Assembly (NCBI RefSeq): GCF_002019795.1
Contig: NZ_KV917381.1
Location: 2,698,068 to 2,762,067, forward strand
Direction of reading: 5' to 3'
DNA: 64,000 nucleotides
DNA from: Bacillus alkalicellulosilyticus
Lineage (GTDB): Bacteria; Bacillota; Bacilli; Bacillales; Bacillaceae_F
Part shown: positions 36,786 through 45,363 of the stretch, one piece after another
Numbering within the stretch: the stretch's first letter is position 1
Layout of the letters: each line of letters starts with the position of its first letter
The notes under the pieces: generated by a model
The model's database searches: none
Told to the model about the DNA's origin: nothing
What the model saw: the letters and a program-made list of their open reading frames with translations, nothing else
Translations under genes and position numbers: made by a program

Positions 36786-36828
36786 GGTCACTGAAAAAGT
36801 TCGGTTTTTAACTTTTACAGTGACCTCC
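36786..36828. terminator. Hairpin family B copy; terminator after sleL
   Basis: GGTCACTGAAAAAGTT / AACTTTTACAGTGACC. Nearly the same hairpin occurs at 49973-50013 and, with changes, at 50087-50125. Confidence 0.7.
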
Positions 36829-36835
36829 TTACTAT

Positions 36836-38122
36836 TTACCTTTTTACAACATTAAAATTCTCAGCAATCAATAACCAGTTTTGCGGGAACGAAAGTCCGA
36901 GCTTCCAATAACTAATTCCGCGAAGCTCGAGTCGATTCATCAAATCAAACTTTGCTTGAATTGATCTCGCATCTTCAAACCATACTTTATGCTCTCTTCC
37001 TTGTTCATCTACATAATCAAAGTGCGGAGCTTGAGCCGTGAAATCATATTGAATCGGAACATTATAAGTACGAGCAAGTTCAATAGCTTGTTGAGGGCTT
37101 ACCGCTCTTGCATACTCTCCACCTGCAACAAATGGCAAGGTCCAATCATAGCCATAAAGATTTTGACCCATCATGATTTTTGATGCTGGAATTTCCGTTA
37201 ATGCATATTGAAGAACTTCTTCGACAGGACCGATTGGTGACACAGCCATTGGCGGACCTCCACTATAGCCCCACTCATATGTCATGATTACTACAAAATC
37301 AACGATCTCTCCATGCGTTCGGTAGTCATGCGCTTCATACCATGGACCTGGTTGGTCAGCTCTTGTCTTTGGAGCGAGGGCACTTGAAATCAATAAGCCT
37401 TCTGCTCGAATTCGAGTTGCTGCTTTACGTAAAAAATTATTATATGCGGTTCTATCTTCAGGACGCAAAAACTCAAAATCAAAATGAATGTCGCTAAATC
37501 CAACTCTTCTCGCTTCTGCTAATACATTATCTAATAATAAATCCTGAACCGCTTCACTTTGCAAAATATCACGCCCAAGCTCTGCACTAAACTGCCCTTC
37601 TTCTAAATTGGTCACAACCATCATTAAAGCAACGTCAGTTTGTTGAGCGATTTCCGGAATTCCTGTGAGCGGCTGAGGAACTAAAGTACCATCCCTTCGT
37701 GCCTCATAACTAAACGGCGCCAGGTAGGTTAAGTAAGGAGCAACTGCTCTTGCTTCTTCTAAAAGCGCTGGACTTACCGTATCTCCTCTAGGTTCAATAT
37801 AAGCATTTACTTCGGCCGTTCGTTTTGGTCTTGGTGGAATATACAGTCGAAGACCGACTTGAAGCGGTTGATTTACATCAAGTTGGTTGACTTGAGCAAG
37901 AGTTTGCCAATCAATCCCATAGCGCTGACCGATGCTATACAACGAATCCCCAGGTTGTATCCAATAAAACCGTCCTACAATCGGAATAATCAATGACTGA
38001 CCGACAACTAGTTGTTCTGGGACAGGAAGCTGATTTGCATCAACAATGTCCTGTACGGATGACTGATAGGCTTGTGCAATCCCAAATACGGACTCACCTG
38101 GCTGCACTACATGTATTTGCAT
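36836..38122 (-). CDS. sleL: Spore cortex-lytic N-acetylglucosaminidase (SleL/YaaH-like)
   Basis: A 428-aa protein with two LysM domains (about 2-47 and 51-96: HVVQPGESVFGIAQ and YWIQPGDSLYSIGQ) followed by a GH18 catalytic domain. The active-site motif is IHFDFEFL near residue 220. Length and domain order match SleL/YaaH, which cleaves muramic-lactam cortex during germination. No classical signal peptide, as in SleL. GGAGGAG lies upstream of the ATG. Confidence 0.88.
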   Translation of the reverse strand: MQIHVVQPGESVFGIAQAYQSSVQDIVDANQLPVPEQLVVGQSLIIPIVGRFYWIQPGDSLYSIGQRYGIDWQTLAQVNQLDVNQPLQVGLRLYIPPRPKRTAEVNAYIEPRGDTVSPALLEEARAVAPYLTYLAPFSYEARRDGTLVPQPLTGIPEIAQQTDVALMMVVTNLEEGQFSAELGRDILQSEAVQDLLLDNVLAEARRVGFSDIHFDFEFLRPEDRTAYNNFLRKAATRIRAEGLLISSALAPKTRADQPGPWYEAHDYRTHGEIVDFVVIMTYEWGYSGGPPMAVSPIGPVEEVLQYALTEIPASKIMMGQNLYGYDWTLPFVAGGEYARAVSPQQAIELARTYNVPIQYDFTAQAPHFDYVDEQGREHKVWFEDARSIQAKFDLMNRLELRGISYWKLGLSFPQNWLLIAENFNVVKR

Positions 38123-38324
38123 TATTTCTCCTCCTTAGGAATAATCTCACTCTTACCAATTTATGTATAACATTTCTTTTCATGAGTACCCCAAGCAAAA
38201 ATTACAATGTAATTATTTGAAGAAAAAACACTCACTCTACCTTCAATCGTTTAAAATATCTACAGATAAAGGAATGTGATATAGTAAAAAAGGTTAAAAA
38301 ACTAGAACAACACAGGAGTGGCAT

Positions 38325-39209
38325 ATGTTCTATTACTCATTAGTCGTTTTATGTGGTGCGATTAGTTACGGTTTATTGTCTACCTTTGTAAAGTTGTCTT
38401 ATGACGCTGGAATTTCACCAAATGAGGTTTTAGTTGGTCAATTCGTTATAGGGTGGACCCTATTTCTTTTAATTTTTTTTAGTCAACGTCCTAAACGAAG
38501 ACCACGGAAAACAGTTTTATCACTAATGGTCGTTGGGACAACGATTAGCTCAACAGGTATTTTCTATTATTTATCCTTGCAAACCCTTCCCGCTTCGATT
38601 GCGATTATTTTATTATTTCAGTTCACTTGGATCGGCATCATCATTGAATGTATAGCCACTTCTAAACTACCTACTCGAAAAACGGTGATTGCTGTCCTAA
38701 TTCTGTTAGTTGGAACGGTTTTTGCAGCGGGTGTTACCGGGACTGAAATACAGCATCTAACACCAATGGGAGTGACTCTTGGATTTTGTGCGGCCATCTC
38801 CTTTTCATTATTTATTTTTTTCAGCGGAAAAGTAGCTATTTTCATTCCTTCGGTCGAAAGGAGCTTTTATATGATTTGCGGGGCTTTACTAGTCACACTT
38901 CTCGTCTTCCCTAACACTCTTTTTACAATTGACGGAGTATCTACTACTTGGCTTTGGTATTCCCTTGCACTAGGCTTTTTCGGAATTGTATTGCCTACTT
39001 TCCTATTTGCGATTGGTATGCCAAAACTCGAACGAGGTCTTGGACCTATTATAAGCTCTGCAGAACTTCCTACCGTAGTCGTCATGTCGATTTTAGTATT
39101 ACAGGAATCTGTGTCCTATTGGCAGTGGCTTGGAATTTTGTTTATTTTACTTGGAATCGGATACTCGCAAATTCCGTCCAATCAAATTGTAAATGCAAAG
39201 AGCACATAA
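38325..39209 (+). CDS. EamA/DMT-family transporter
   Basis: A 294-aa protein with ten predicted helices in two repeated EamA halves; it ends with a family-typical ILLGIGYSQ helix. AGGAGTG precedes ATG 38325. Substrate (metabolite or amino-acid export) is unknown. Confidence 0.82.
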   Translation: MFYYSLVVLCGAISYGLLSTFVKLSYDAGISPNEVLVGQFVIGWTLFLLIFFSQRPKRRPRKTVLSLMVVGTTISSTGIFYYLSLQTLPASIAIILLFQFTWIGIIIECIATSKLPTRKTVIAVLILLVGTVFAAGVTGTEIQHLTPMGVTLGFCAAISFSLFIFFSGKVAIFIPSVERSFYMICGALLVTLLVFPNTLFTIDGVSTTWLWYSLALGFFGIVLPTFLFAIGMPKLERGLGPIISSAELPTVVVMSILVLQESVSYWQWLGILFILLGIGYSQIPSNQIVNAKST

Positions 39210-39255
39210 CCCGTTTTCGTGATAAAATAGGTAGATGGAAAGGGGTCAATTATTT

Positions 39256-40140
39256 ATGGAAAAACAATCGTTATTACTTATAGATGGATTTAATTTATTA
39301 AGTCGAGGTTATTTTGCAACTGCTTATGGAAAGAGCGAAGAGGAACTAACTAAGAATAGTCAAGGTCAATATACCAATGCCCTTCGTGTATTCTTTCAAA
39401 AGCTATTTAACTTAATTGGTGAACATGGTATTACCCATGTAGCTGTGGCATGGGACGTCAAACGTGAAGAAACGGAACGACGTATAAAATATGATTTCTA
39501 TAAAGCGACAAGAGGGGAATTACCTGACCCTCTTATTCAACAATATGAAACTTGTACAGCTATACTTGAGGAACTAGGCATTTATCAATTGGTTACGCCG
39601 CCATATGAAGCAGATGATGCGATAGGGACGGTCGCCACTCTTTGGACAAAGCAACAAGACAGAAGCTGTTATATTTACAGCAATGACCGAGACTTACTTC
39701 AATTGTTATCTGACCAAACCTCTCAAATTATTGCTAGCAAAAAAGGCGAAACGATTTATTCGTTAGCCCATTTTAAAGAGGATTATGCCATAGACCCTAT
39801 GCAGTGGGTTGATGTAAAAGCTTTACTAGGGGATAAAAGTGATAATATTCCTGGTTGTCCTGGAGTCGGAGAAAAATCAGCACTTCCTTTAATTCAACAA
39901 TACGGTACGATTGAAAAATTATACGAAGAGCTCGAAGCGTTGGATCCAAAGTACAATCGCTATAAAAAGAAACTAGAAGCAGGCCGTGAAACAGCGATGA
40001 TTAGTAAGGAGCTTGCAAAAATAGTTTGTGACATCCCTGACTTACACGAGCTTTCTTTTGATACGTTTTGCTATCAACCAGAACATCCAGTCGCTCAGGA
40101 CGTATTCTCGAAAACTGAACTAAAAATCAAATTGTATTAA
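39256..40140 (+). CDS. ypcP: 5'-3' exonuclease (YpcP-like, PolI N-domain homologue)
   Basis: A 294-aa protein resembling the 5'-nuclease domain of DNA polymerase I. It has metal-binding aspartates in LLIDGFNLL, YEADDAIGT and SNDRDLLQL, and the helix-hairpin-helix segment GDKSDNIPGCPGVGEKSA. It removes RNA primers and flaps in Okazaki maturation. ATG 39256 is chosen since the protein then opens with MEKQSLLLIDGF and AAAGGGG lies upstream. The upstream in-frame ATG 39235 would put that site inside the gene. Confidence 0.9.
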   Translation: MEKQSLLLIDGFNLLSRGYFATAYGKSEEELTKNSQGQYTNALRVFFQKLFNLIGEHGITHVAVAWDVKREETERRIKYDFYKATRGELPDPLIQQYETCTAILEELGIYQLVTPPYEADDAIGTVATLWTKQQDRSCYIYSNDRDLLQLLSDQTSQIIASKKGETIYSLAHFKEDYAIDPMQWVDVKALLGDKSDNIPGCPGVGEKSALPLIQQYGTIEKLYEELEALDPKYNRYKKKLEAGRETAMISKELAKIVCDIPDLHELSFDTFCYQPEHPVAQDVFSKTELKIKLY

Positions 40141-40167
40141 GAAAAACCACTCCTTGGTTTTTCTTAC
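40139..40167 (+). terminator. Exonuclease gene terminator
   Basis: AAGAAAAACCA / TGGTTTTTCTT, 11-bp stem with a 5-nt loop. Confidence 0.7.
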
Positions 40168-40170
40168 TAA

Positions 40171-40262
40171 TACTGTGCGAAACCGCTACCTTCTTTTAAA
40201 ATCAAACACAAGTGAGGTTCTTTTGTTTGACACATAGCGAGCGAAGCCAGTGTTCATCAGTG
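40171..40262. repeat. Dispersed structured repeat, copy 3
   Basis: Outer arms ACTG / CAGT, internal-loop strands TGCGAAAC and AGCGAAGC, second stem CGCTA / TAGCG, T-rich strand CCTTCTTTTAAAA, and central hairpin TCAAACA / TGTTTGA around AAGTGAGGTTCT. Confidence 0.7.
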
Positions 40263-40296
40263 ATTGACCCCAAGAGTTTTTTTATATTTTCCCTAC

Positions 40297-40333
40297 AAAA
40301 AAAGAACGTAGTGGCCACTACGTTCTTTTTTCT
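40297..40333. terminator. Bidirectional terminator
   Basis: A near-perfect 34-bp palindrome centred at 40314/40315: AAAAAAGAACGTAGTGG and its complement. Confidence 0.85.
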
Positions 40334-40340
40334 GTAAGTA

Positions 40341-40508
40341 TTAGTTGTTATTGTTGTTGTTACGATTGTTACGGTTATTACGATTGTTACGGTTTACATC
40401 ATTCTCTTGAGCAAACTCAGTGTTTGCATTATCGATGTTAAGTTCGTTATTGTTATTGTTGTTGTTATTGTTATTGTTGTTGTTGTTATTACGGTTGTTT
40501 CTAGCCAT
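40341..40508 (-). CDS. Asn-rich gamma-type SASP-like protein (55 aa)
   Basis: ATG 40508 follows GGAGGTGAGG. The product has a run of 15 Asn after MARNNR, then ELNIDNANTEFAQENDVNR and a tail of NNR repeats. ANTEFAQE resembles the FGTEFASE GPR cleavage motif of gamma-type SASP (SspE), which are also low-complexity storage proteins. A SigG-like promoter upstream supports this. It is a shorter, Asn-dominated relative rather than a typical SspE. Confidence 0.72.
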   Translation of the reverse strand: MARNNRNNNNNNNNNNNNNNNELNIDNANTEFAQENDVNRNNRNNRNNRNNNNNN

Positions 40509-40532
40509 TTACCCTCACCTCCTAACAATAAG

Positions 40533-40562
40533 TAATATTCCACTTTACAGAAAAAGGTATTC
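40533..40562 (-). promoter_or_regulatory. SigG-like promoter of the Asn-rich SASP-like gene
   Basis: On the minus strand GAATA (40558-40562), 18-bp spacer, AATATTA (40533-40539). Confidence 0.5.
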
Positions 40563-40662
40563 ACGAAAAAAATAATTAATTTTATGTAAATTTACGTAAT
40601 TTTAAATTAAAATTACAAATACTATTAATTTCTACAACGGGAACATGAAAGAAGGAGAGGAA

Positions 40663-41880
40663 ATGGAAGTACTTAAAAGCCCTGAGAAACCTGAACCCAA
40701 AACGATGTATCGAATTTTACTGATTATTGGTTTTGTCCATTTATTAAATGATTCAATTCAAGCGGTTGTTCCGGCGATGTTTCCTATCTTACAAGCATCG
40801 ATGGGGTTTTCTTTTACACAACTCGGGATAATCGCTTTCGCACTAAACGCAACTTCATCTTTAATCCAACCAGCAATCGGTCTATATACTGATAAAAAAC
40901 CATCTCCTTATGCCTTACCAATCGGACTATGTTTTACTTTATTCGGCGTTCTTGGTTTAGCGTTGTCTCCTTCGTTTTGGCTTATTGTGATATCTGTCGT
41001 CTTCATCGGAATTGGTTCTGCTACATTTCATCCTGAAGGTTCAAGAGTTGCCTATATGGCCGCAGGAGCACGAAGAGGGTTAGCGCAATCTATTTTTCAA
41101 GTGGGAGGAAATTCAGGGCAAGCGTTAGCTCCTTTAATTACAGCTCTTGTACTTGTTCCACTTGGTCAATCGGGAGCAATTTGGTTTACGTTTGTAGCTG
41201 CCTTGGCCGTTATTTTATTGTTTTACATAGCGAAATGGTATTCTGAACAAATTGTTGCCTTATCTAAAAGCAAGCAAAAAACAAGGAATCGAAAGCTTCC
41301 AACTAAACATAAGAAGACAATCATTTTTGCCATTACACTATTAATCTTTCTTGTGTTTGCTAGGTCTTGGTTCCATGCTGGCATTACCAACTTTTATGCT
41401 TTTTATATTATTGATAGCTATCAATTATCGATATCGCAGTCCCAAGTTTTTATCTTTCTTTTCTTAGGTGCTGGAGCTGTTGGTACTTTTTGTGGTGGAC
41501 CTTTAGCTGACCGGTTTGGCAAACGGAATATGATTATGATTTCAATGCTTGCCTCAGCCCCGCTAGCGTTACTACTTCCACATGTCACAGCTTTTTGGGC
41601 TTATCCACTAGTAACCGTCATTGGCTTCATCATATTGTCTAGTTTTTCTGTTACTGTCGTTTATGCCCAGGAGCTTGTACCAGGTAAAATTGGGATGGTG
41701 TCCGGGCTTATCATTGGTCTTGCCTTTGGAATGGGAGCTGTCGGATCAATAGCTTTAGGTTGGTTAGCCGATTCCATTGGTCTTACTAACACGATGCTCT
41801 TTACCGTTTCACTCCCGTTAATAGGCGCCTTAACCTTTTTGCTTCCTTCTGACCAACAACTAAAAGATATAAACGAATAG
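40663..41880 (+). CDS. MFS transporter, fosmidomycin-resistance (Fsr)-like
   Basis: A 405-aa protein with 12 helices. VHLLNDSIQAVVPAMFPIL near the N-terminus and GIGSATFHPEGSRVA are characteristic of the Fsr subfamily. ATG 40663 has AAGGAG at 5-6 nt; the upstream ATG 40645 overlaps that site. Efflux of a toxic compound is inferred from the family. Confidence 0.82.
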   Translation: MEVLKSPEKPEPKTMYRILLIIGFVHLLNDSIQAVVPAMFPILQASMGFSFTQLGIIAFALNATSSLIQPAIGLYTDKKPSPYALPIGLCFTLFGVLGLALSPSFWLIVISVVFIGIGSATFHPEGSRVAYMAAGARRGLAQSIFQVGGNSGQALAPLITALVLVPLGQSGAIWFTFVAALAVILLFYIAKWYSEQIVALSKSKQKTRNRKLPTKHKKTIIFAITLLIFLVFARSWFHAGITNFYAFYIIDSYQLSISQSQVFIFLFLGAGAVGTFCGGPLADRFGKRNMIMISMLASAPLALLLPHVTAFWAYPLVTVIGFIILSSFSVTVVYAQELVPGKIGMVSGLIIGLAFGMGAVGSIALGWLADSIGLTNTMLFTVSLPLIGALTFLLPSDQQLKDINE

Positions 41881-41932
41881 AGGAGGGGGTGGAACAAAAG
41901 GTAACCTTTCGTTCCACCCTCCTCTTGTCTTT
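41879..41932. terminator. Hairpin family A copy; terminator between convergent genes
   Basis: AGGAGGGGGTGGAACAAAAGG pairs with its near-complement ending at 41924. A related hairpin is at 47826-47863, and a weaker relative at 45311-45353. Confidence 0.75.
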
Positions 41933-41950
41933 GAAACGAATTGCCGATTC

Positions 41951-42736
41951 TTAGACTACTTTATCAACGACCTCAGCAGGCTCATCGACGACTTCTTTCG
42001 ATAAGAACCAACTTAATGTTGCTATCCCGATTAAGACTACCCAAAAGGTAATTTTCCATTCTGGCGAGTGTGAGAATTCCTTAGGTAGTACTGCTAGTGA
42101 AGGGTGAGCTAATGTATACACACTTAACTTCACTCCAACCCAACCAACAATTAAATACGCTCCTGTTTCAAGTCCAGGTTTTCGGTGGAGCAATTTCACA
42201 AATTTACCAGCAGCAAAACGCATTATAATTAGACCAATAAATCCACCTATAAATATTACGATAAACTGACCCCCATCTAATCCCCCTATTTTCGGGAGAG
42301 AAGTAGCTGGTAATGTCATAGCCAAGGCAACCGCTGCTAAAATGGAATCGACAGCAAAAGCAATATCAGCAAGTTCCACTTTTAAAACGGTCATCCAAAA
42401 ACCCGATCCTTTAGTGTCCTTACCTTCTTTTTCAACTGATACTTTTTTCGAAACATACTTCTTGATTAAGAAATTCCCAGCAATAAAAAGTAAATATAAT
42501 GCACCAACCGCTTGAATAAACCAAACGTTTACTAAAAAAGCTATTAAGAACAAGGAAGCAAAGCGGAATACAAATGCTCCTGCAAGTCCATAAAATAACG
42601 CTCTTTTTCTCTCCTTTTCAGGTAAATGCTTAACCATCATTGCTAGTACAACGGCATTGTCTGCTGCTAACAAACCTTCCAATCCAATTAATACTAGTAA
42701 GACCCAACCATACTCAAGAATGAGTTGTAGCTCCAT
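41951..42736 (-). CDS. terC: TerC-family membrane protein (YkoY/YceF-like)
   Basis: A 261-aa polytopic protein with TerC hallmarks: GLEGLLAADNAVVLA near residue 20 and the matching LADIAFAVDSILAA about 100 residues later, each with an intramembrane Asp. GGAGG precedes the ATG. Current literature assigns many TerC proteins to Mn(II) export or metalation of secreted enzymes. The yybP-ykoY-type leader directly upstream supports a manganese role. Confidence 0.88.
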   Translation of the reverse strand: MELQLILEYGWVLLVLIGLEGLLAADNAVVLAMMVKHLPEKERKRALFYGLAGAFVFRFASLFLIAFLVNVWFIQAVGALYLLFIAGNFLIKKYVSKKVSVEKEGKDTKGSGFWMTVLKVELADIAFAVDSILAAVALAMTLPATSLPKIGGLDGGQFIVIFIGGFIGLIIMRFAAGKFVKLLHRKPGLETGAYLIVGWVGVKLSVYTLAHPSLAVLPKEFSHSPEWKITFWVVLIGIATLSWFLSKEVVDEPAEVVDKVV

Positions 42737-42749
42737 CCTTTTTCCTCCT

Positions 42750-42793
42750 AAAATTAAAATAGACCTCTACCTACTAACTTGGGGTAAAGGTCT
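42750..42793 (-). terminator. Second hairpin in the TerC leader
   Basis: On the minus strand AGACCTTTACC / GGTAGAGGTCT followed by ATTTTAATTTT, between the riboswitch terminator and the ribosome site. Its left arm repeats part of the first terminator. Confidence 0.55.
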
Positions 42794-42803
42794 AATAATG
42801 GGG

Positions 42804-42925
42804 ACAAAAAAAGACCTTTACCGCTTGGCAAAGGTCTTGCTAACAACCACAGGCTGTCTCCAAAGCCGGGGTATAATCCCGTGCTGTCGACTTTGGACAA
42901 AAAGCTACTCCCCTTTGAGTAGTAT
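42804..42925 (-). ncRNA. yybP-ykoY-type (Mn2+) riboswitch with intrinsic terminator
   Basis: The minus strand begins with AAAGGGGAGTAGC, the hallmark 5' strand of this class, continues through a structured middle, and ends in AGACCTTTGCC. The 3' part is also the left arm of a perfect terminator (AGACCTTTGCC / GGTAAAGGTCT, then TTTTTTT at 42804-42811). Ligand binding would therefore compete with termination. Position directly before a TerC gene is typical. Secondary structure was judged by eye only. Confidence 0.78.
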
Positions 42926-43098
42926 GAAGTTATCTGTATCATAGTTCACCTTTATTAAAAAGACAATCTTTTTTTTATGTAAAAAAAACAAAAAAGTGTC
43001 TGGACTTGCCCCTCTCCACAATTCCATAATTTTCAAGATGTATTATTAAAAATTTTCAGAGTTGATTCTAAATATTAGGGTACACTTTATAAAGGCAA

Positions 43099-43112
43099 AG
43101 AAAACGTTTACA
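43099..43112. promoter_or_regulatory. Possible CcpA (cre) site upstream of CarD gene
   Basis: AGAAAACGTTTACA matches the cre consensus TGAAARCGYTTWCA except at the first base; it lies 18 bp upstream of the first -35 box. Confidence 0.4.
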
Positions 43113-43130
43113 TAAATGTGATTATTTTTG

Positions 43131-43160
43131 TTGACAAAAATCCATTTAAAATGATATCAT
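43131..43160 (+). promoter_or_regulatory. CarD gene promoter P1
   Basis: TTGACA (43131-43136), 18-bp spacer, TATCAT (43155-43160). Confidence 0.6.
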
Positions 43161-43176
43161 AAAAAATTCATGAATT

Positions 43177-43205
43177 TTGCTAAAACAAGCTTAATATGAT
43201 ATAAT
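43177..43205 (+). promoter_or_regulatory. CarD gene promoter P2
   Basis: TTGCTA (43177-43182), 17-bp spacer, perfect TATAAT (43200-43205), 29 bp before the start codon. Confidence 0.65.
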
Positions 43206-43234
43206 GTAGACTATACCGTTTAAGGGGGCTAATT

Positions 43235-43711
43235 ATGTATCAAATTGGCGACAAAATTGTTTATCCAATGTACGGCGCAGGAGTAATTAAAGACATCGAA
43301 GAAAAAGAAATTCTCGGTGAGACACGTTCTTATTACATTTTCCAAATGGATCACAGCAACATGCAGGTGATGATCCCCCAAGGGAAAACAGATGGATTAG
43401 GTATTCGTGGCGTTGTCGACTCTGATACTCTTGAACAAGTTCTGGAAATCATTTTTGACGGAGAACCTGACCTTAGTGTAAATCGCCACCAAAGATATCA
43501 CCTTAATGTTAAGAAACTTAAAAGTGGGGATATTTTCGAAAATGCACAAGTGATTCGGGACCTCGTGTATTTACGAAAACAACAAAAAATCAGCACTCAA
43601 GATAAATCATTGCTTGATAATGCACTTCAAATCCTAACAAGCGAATTGATTTTAGTGAAGGGCTTAACGGAAGAACAAGCCACTGAAATGTTAAATAAAA
43701 AAATAAGCTAA
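43235..43711 (+). CDS. CarD/CdnL-family RNA polymerase-binding regulator
   Basis: A 158-aa CarD family protein. The Tudor-like RNAP-interaction domain opens with YQIGDKIVYPMYGAGVI and continues to about residue 60; the helical DNA-binding domain follows (LKSGDIFENAQVIRDL, SLLDNALQILTSEL). It stabilises open promoter complexes in other bacteria. GGGGG precedes ATG 43235. Two promoters and a possible cre site lie upstream. Confidence 0.9.
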   Translation: MYQIGDKIVYPMYGAGVIKDIEEKEILGETRSYYIFQMDHSNMQVMIPQGKTDGLGIRGVVDSDTLEQVLEIIFDGEPDLSVNRHQRYHLNVKKLKSGDIFENAQVIRDLVYLRKQQKISTQDKSLLDNALQILTSELILVKGLTEEQATEMLNKKIS

Positions 43712-43724
43712 TCATACTTATAAA

Positions 43725-43753
43725 CAGTCATTCCATTTCGGAATGGCTTTTTT
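43725..43753 (+). terminator. CarD gene terminator
   Basis: CATTCC / GGAATG with a 5-nt loop and seven T residues. Confidence 0.75.
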
Positions 43754-43832
43754 ATTTTGTGAAAAATTTTAATTCAAAACATTCTTGATATAGATTATAA
43801 TTAAGAAATCAAACTACGAAAGGTGTCGTGAA

Positions 43833-45302
43833 ATGTCGAATATTTCAGAAAATTATCATTCAAGCAATCGTCTAGTATTAAAGTTACTTTGGACAATATT
43901 TGGTCTCGGTTTACTTGGAAAATATGTAAGTGACCCAGAAAATATTCTTAATTTCTTTGTGACAGGATTACTAATCTGTCTTACTTTACAATTCATTACC
44001 TATAAGAAATGGAATCCTACAAAAGTACAATATATAGTCATTATCTTATTAACGATTTTAACTGTAGTCATGGTGATGGATTCACCTAGATTTTCTAATT
44101 ACTTTATGATTTACGTAAGCTTAGCAATCGTTACAGTTTACTTGAATTATCGTTCGATTGCTATAGCTGCTGGAGTAGGCTTACTCGTATCCAACTATTT
44201 CTTATTTACTTTTAGTGATGAAATGTTTTTTGGAGTAGCGGATGATTATATTGTTGGGCTTAATGCGTTTTATATTGTTATCAGTATTATCCTAGTGATG
44301 CAGGCCCGGATTGGGGAACGACTTCAAAAACAAACAGATAAAGATAAAGCTAATATTCAAGACCAGCAACAGAAAACCGAAGAAATTCTAGAGAAAGTTT
44401 CTAATACAATAATTACACTATCACGTTTTAGTGAATCGTTAAAAACGAACGTTGACTCAACTGGGAATATTTCACAGGAAGTGACGATTGCTTTTAATGA
44501 GGTAGCCAAAGGAATTGAAGCACAAGCAGTGAGTATATCAGGAATGCACCATTCCATTGAAAACACAAATTCATTTGTTTCATCTATCGCAATATCGTCT
44601 GAAAAAATGCAAGAACTCTCAAGCCTGAATGCCTCAATTATCAAGGAAGGCTATAACCAAGTAAAAGAACTGTCTGCCGAAATTCATAATGTATCTTCTC
44701 TAATGGATAATACTTCAACACTGATGGAAGGTTTGAGAAATCAAAACAAAAACATTATTAATTTTCTTACTAAAATTAGTGACATTTCTGAACAAACCAA
44801 TTTATTAGCCTTAAATGCAGCGATTGAAGCCGCAAGAGCTGGAGAACACGGACGGGGCTTTGCGATTGTAGCTGATGAAGTTCGAAAATTAGCTACCGAT
44901 TCCAAGCAAACTACTGAAGAAATCAGCGAGATCATTACGACAATTGAAACTCAGACCGAACAAATCGCAAAAGAAATTGAACAAGGTGCCATTGCGATTC
45001 AAAAAGGGAAACAAGTGACAGAAACTACTGAAAAACGTTTTGACCAAATAAATGCCAATACTGAACTTGTTTCTACACAATCTACTAAGGTGGAGTCATT
45101 ACTATCTCAGTTACTATCTGATTCGCAAGAAATCACTACAGAGATTTCATCAGTTACAGCAATTACTCAGCAATCAAGTGCCTCTGTTGAAGAAATACTT
45201 GCAAGCATTGAAGAACAACATCATCGTATAGAAGAAATCGTGACAAGCTTTGCTGAACTAGAAAATTTAACAAACCAACTTGAAGAACTTTTAGCTAAAT
45301 AA
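43833..45302 (+). CDS. Methyl-accepting chemotaxis protein with integral-membrane sensor region
   Basis: A 489-aa protein. The first 160 or so residues are almost entirely hydrophobic helices (about six), with no large extracellular ligand domain and no clear HAMP. Residues about 200-489 form the coiled-coil signalling domain, with the CheA/CheW hairpin tip [20 protein letters not shown]. It probably senses a membrane or energy signal. AAAGGTG lies upstream of the ATG. Confidence 0.87.
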   Translation: MSNISENYHSSNRLVLKLLWTIFGLGLLGKYVSDPENILNFFVTGLLICLTLQFITYKKWNPTKVQYIVIILLTILTVVMVMDSPRFSNYFMIYVSLAIVTVYLNYRSIAIAAGVGLLVSNYFLFTFSDEMFFGVADDYIVGLNAFYIVISIILVMQARIGERLQKQTDKDKANIQDQQQKTEEILEKVSNTIITLSRFSESLKTNVDSTGNISQEVTIAFNEVAKGIEAQAVSISGMHHSIENTNSFVSSIAISSEKMQELSSLNASIIKEGYNQVKELSAEIHNVSSLMDNTSTLMEGLRNQNKNIINFLTKISDISEQTNLLALNAAIEAARAGEHGRGFAIVADEVRKLATDSKQTTEEISEIITTIETQTEQIAKEIEQGAIAIQKGKQVTETTEKRFDQINANTELVSTQSTKVESLLSQLLSDSQEITTEISSVTAITQQSSASVEEILASIEEQHHRIEEIVTSFAELENLTNQLEELLAK

Positions 45303-45310
45303 TCTTTAAT

Positions 45311-45353
45311 GGGGCTAGAACAAACGGACGATCTTACCATTTGTTCTAGCCCC
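45311..45353. terminator. Hairpin family A relative between convergent genes
   Basis: Perfect 14-bp stem GGGGCTAGAACAAA / TTTGTTCTAGCCCC. It shares the GAACAAA core with the hairpins at 41879 and 47826, but has little T tail. Confidence 0.55.
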
Positions 45354-45363
45354 TTCACTAATG

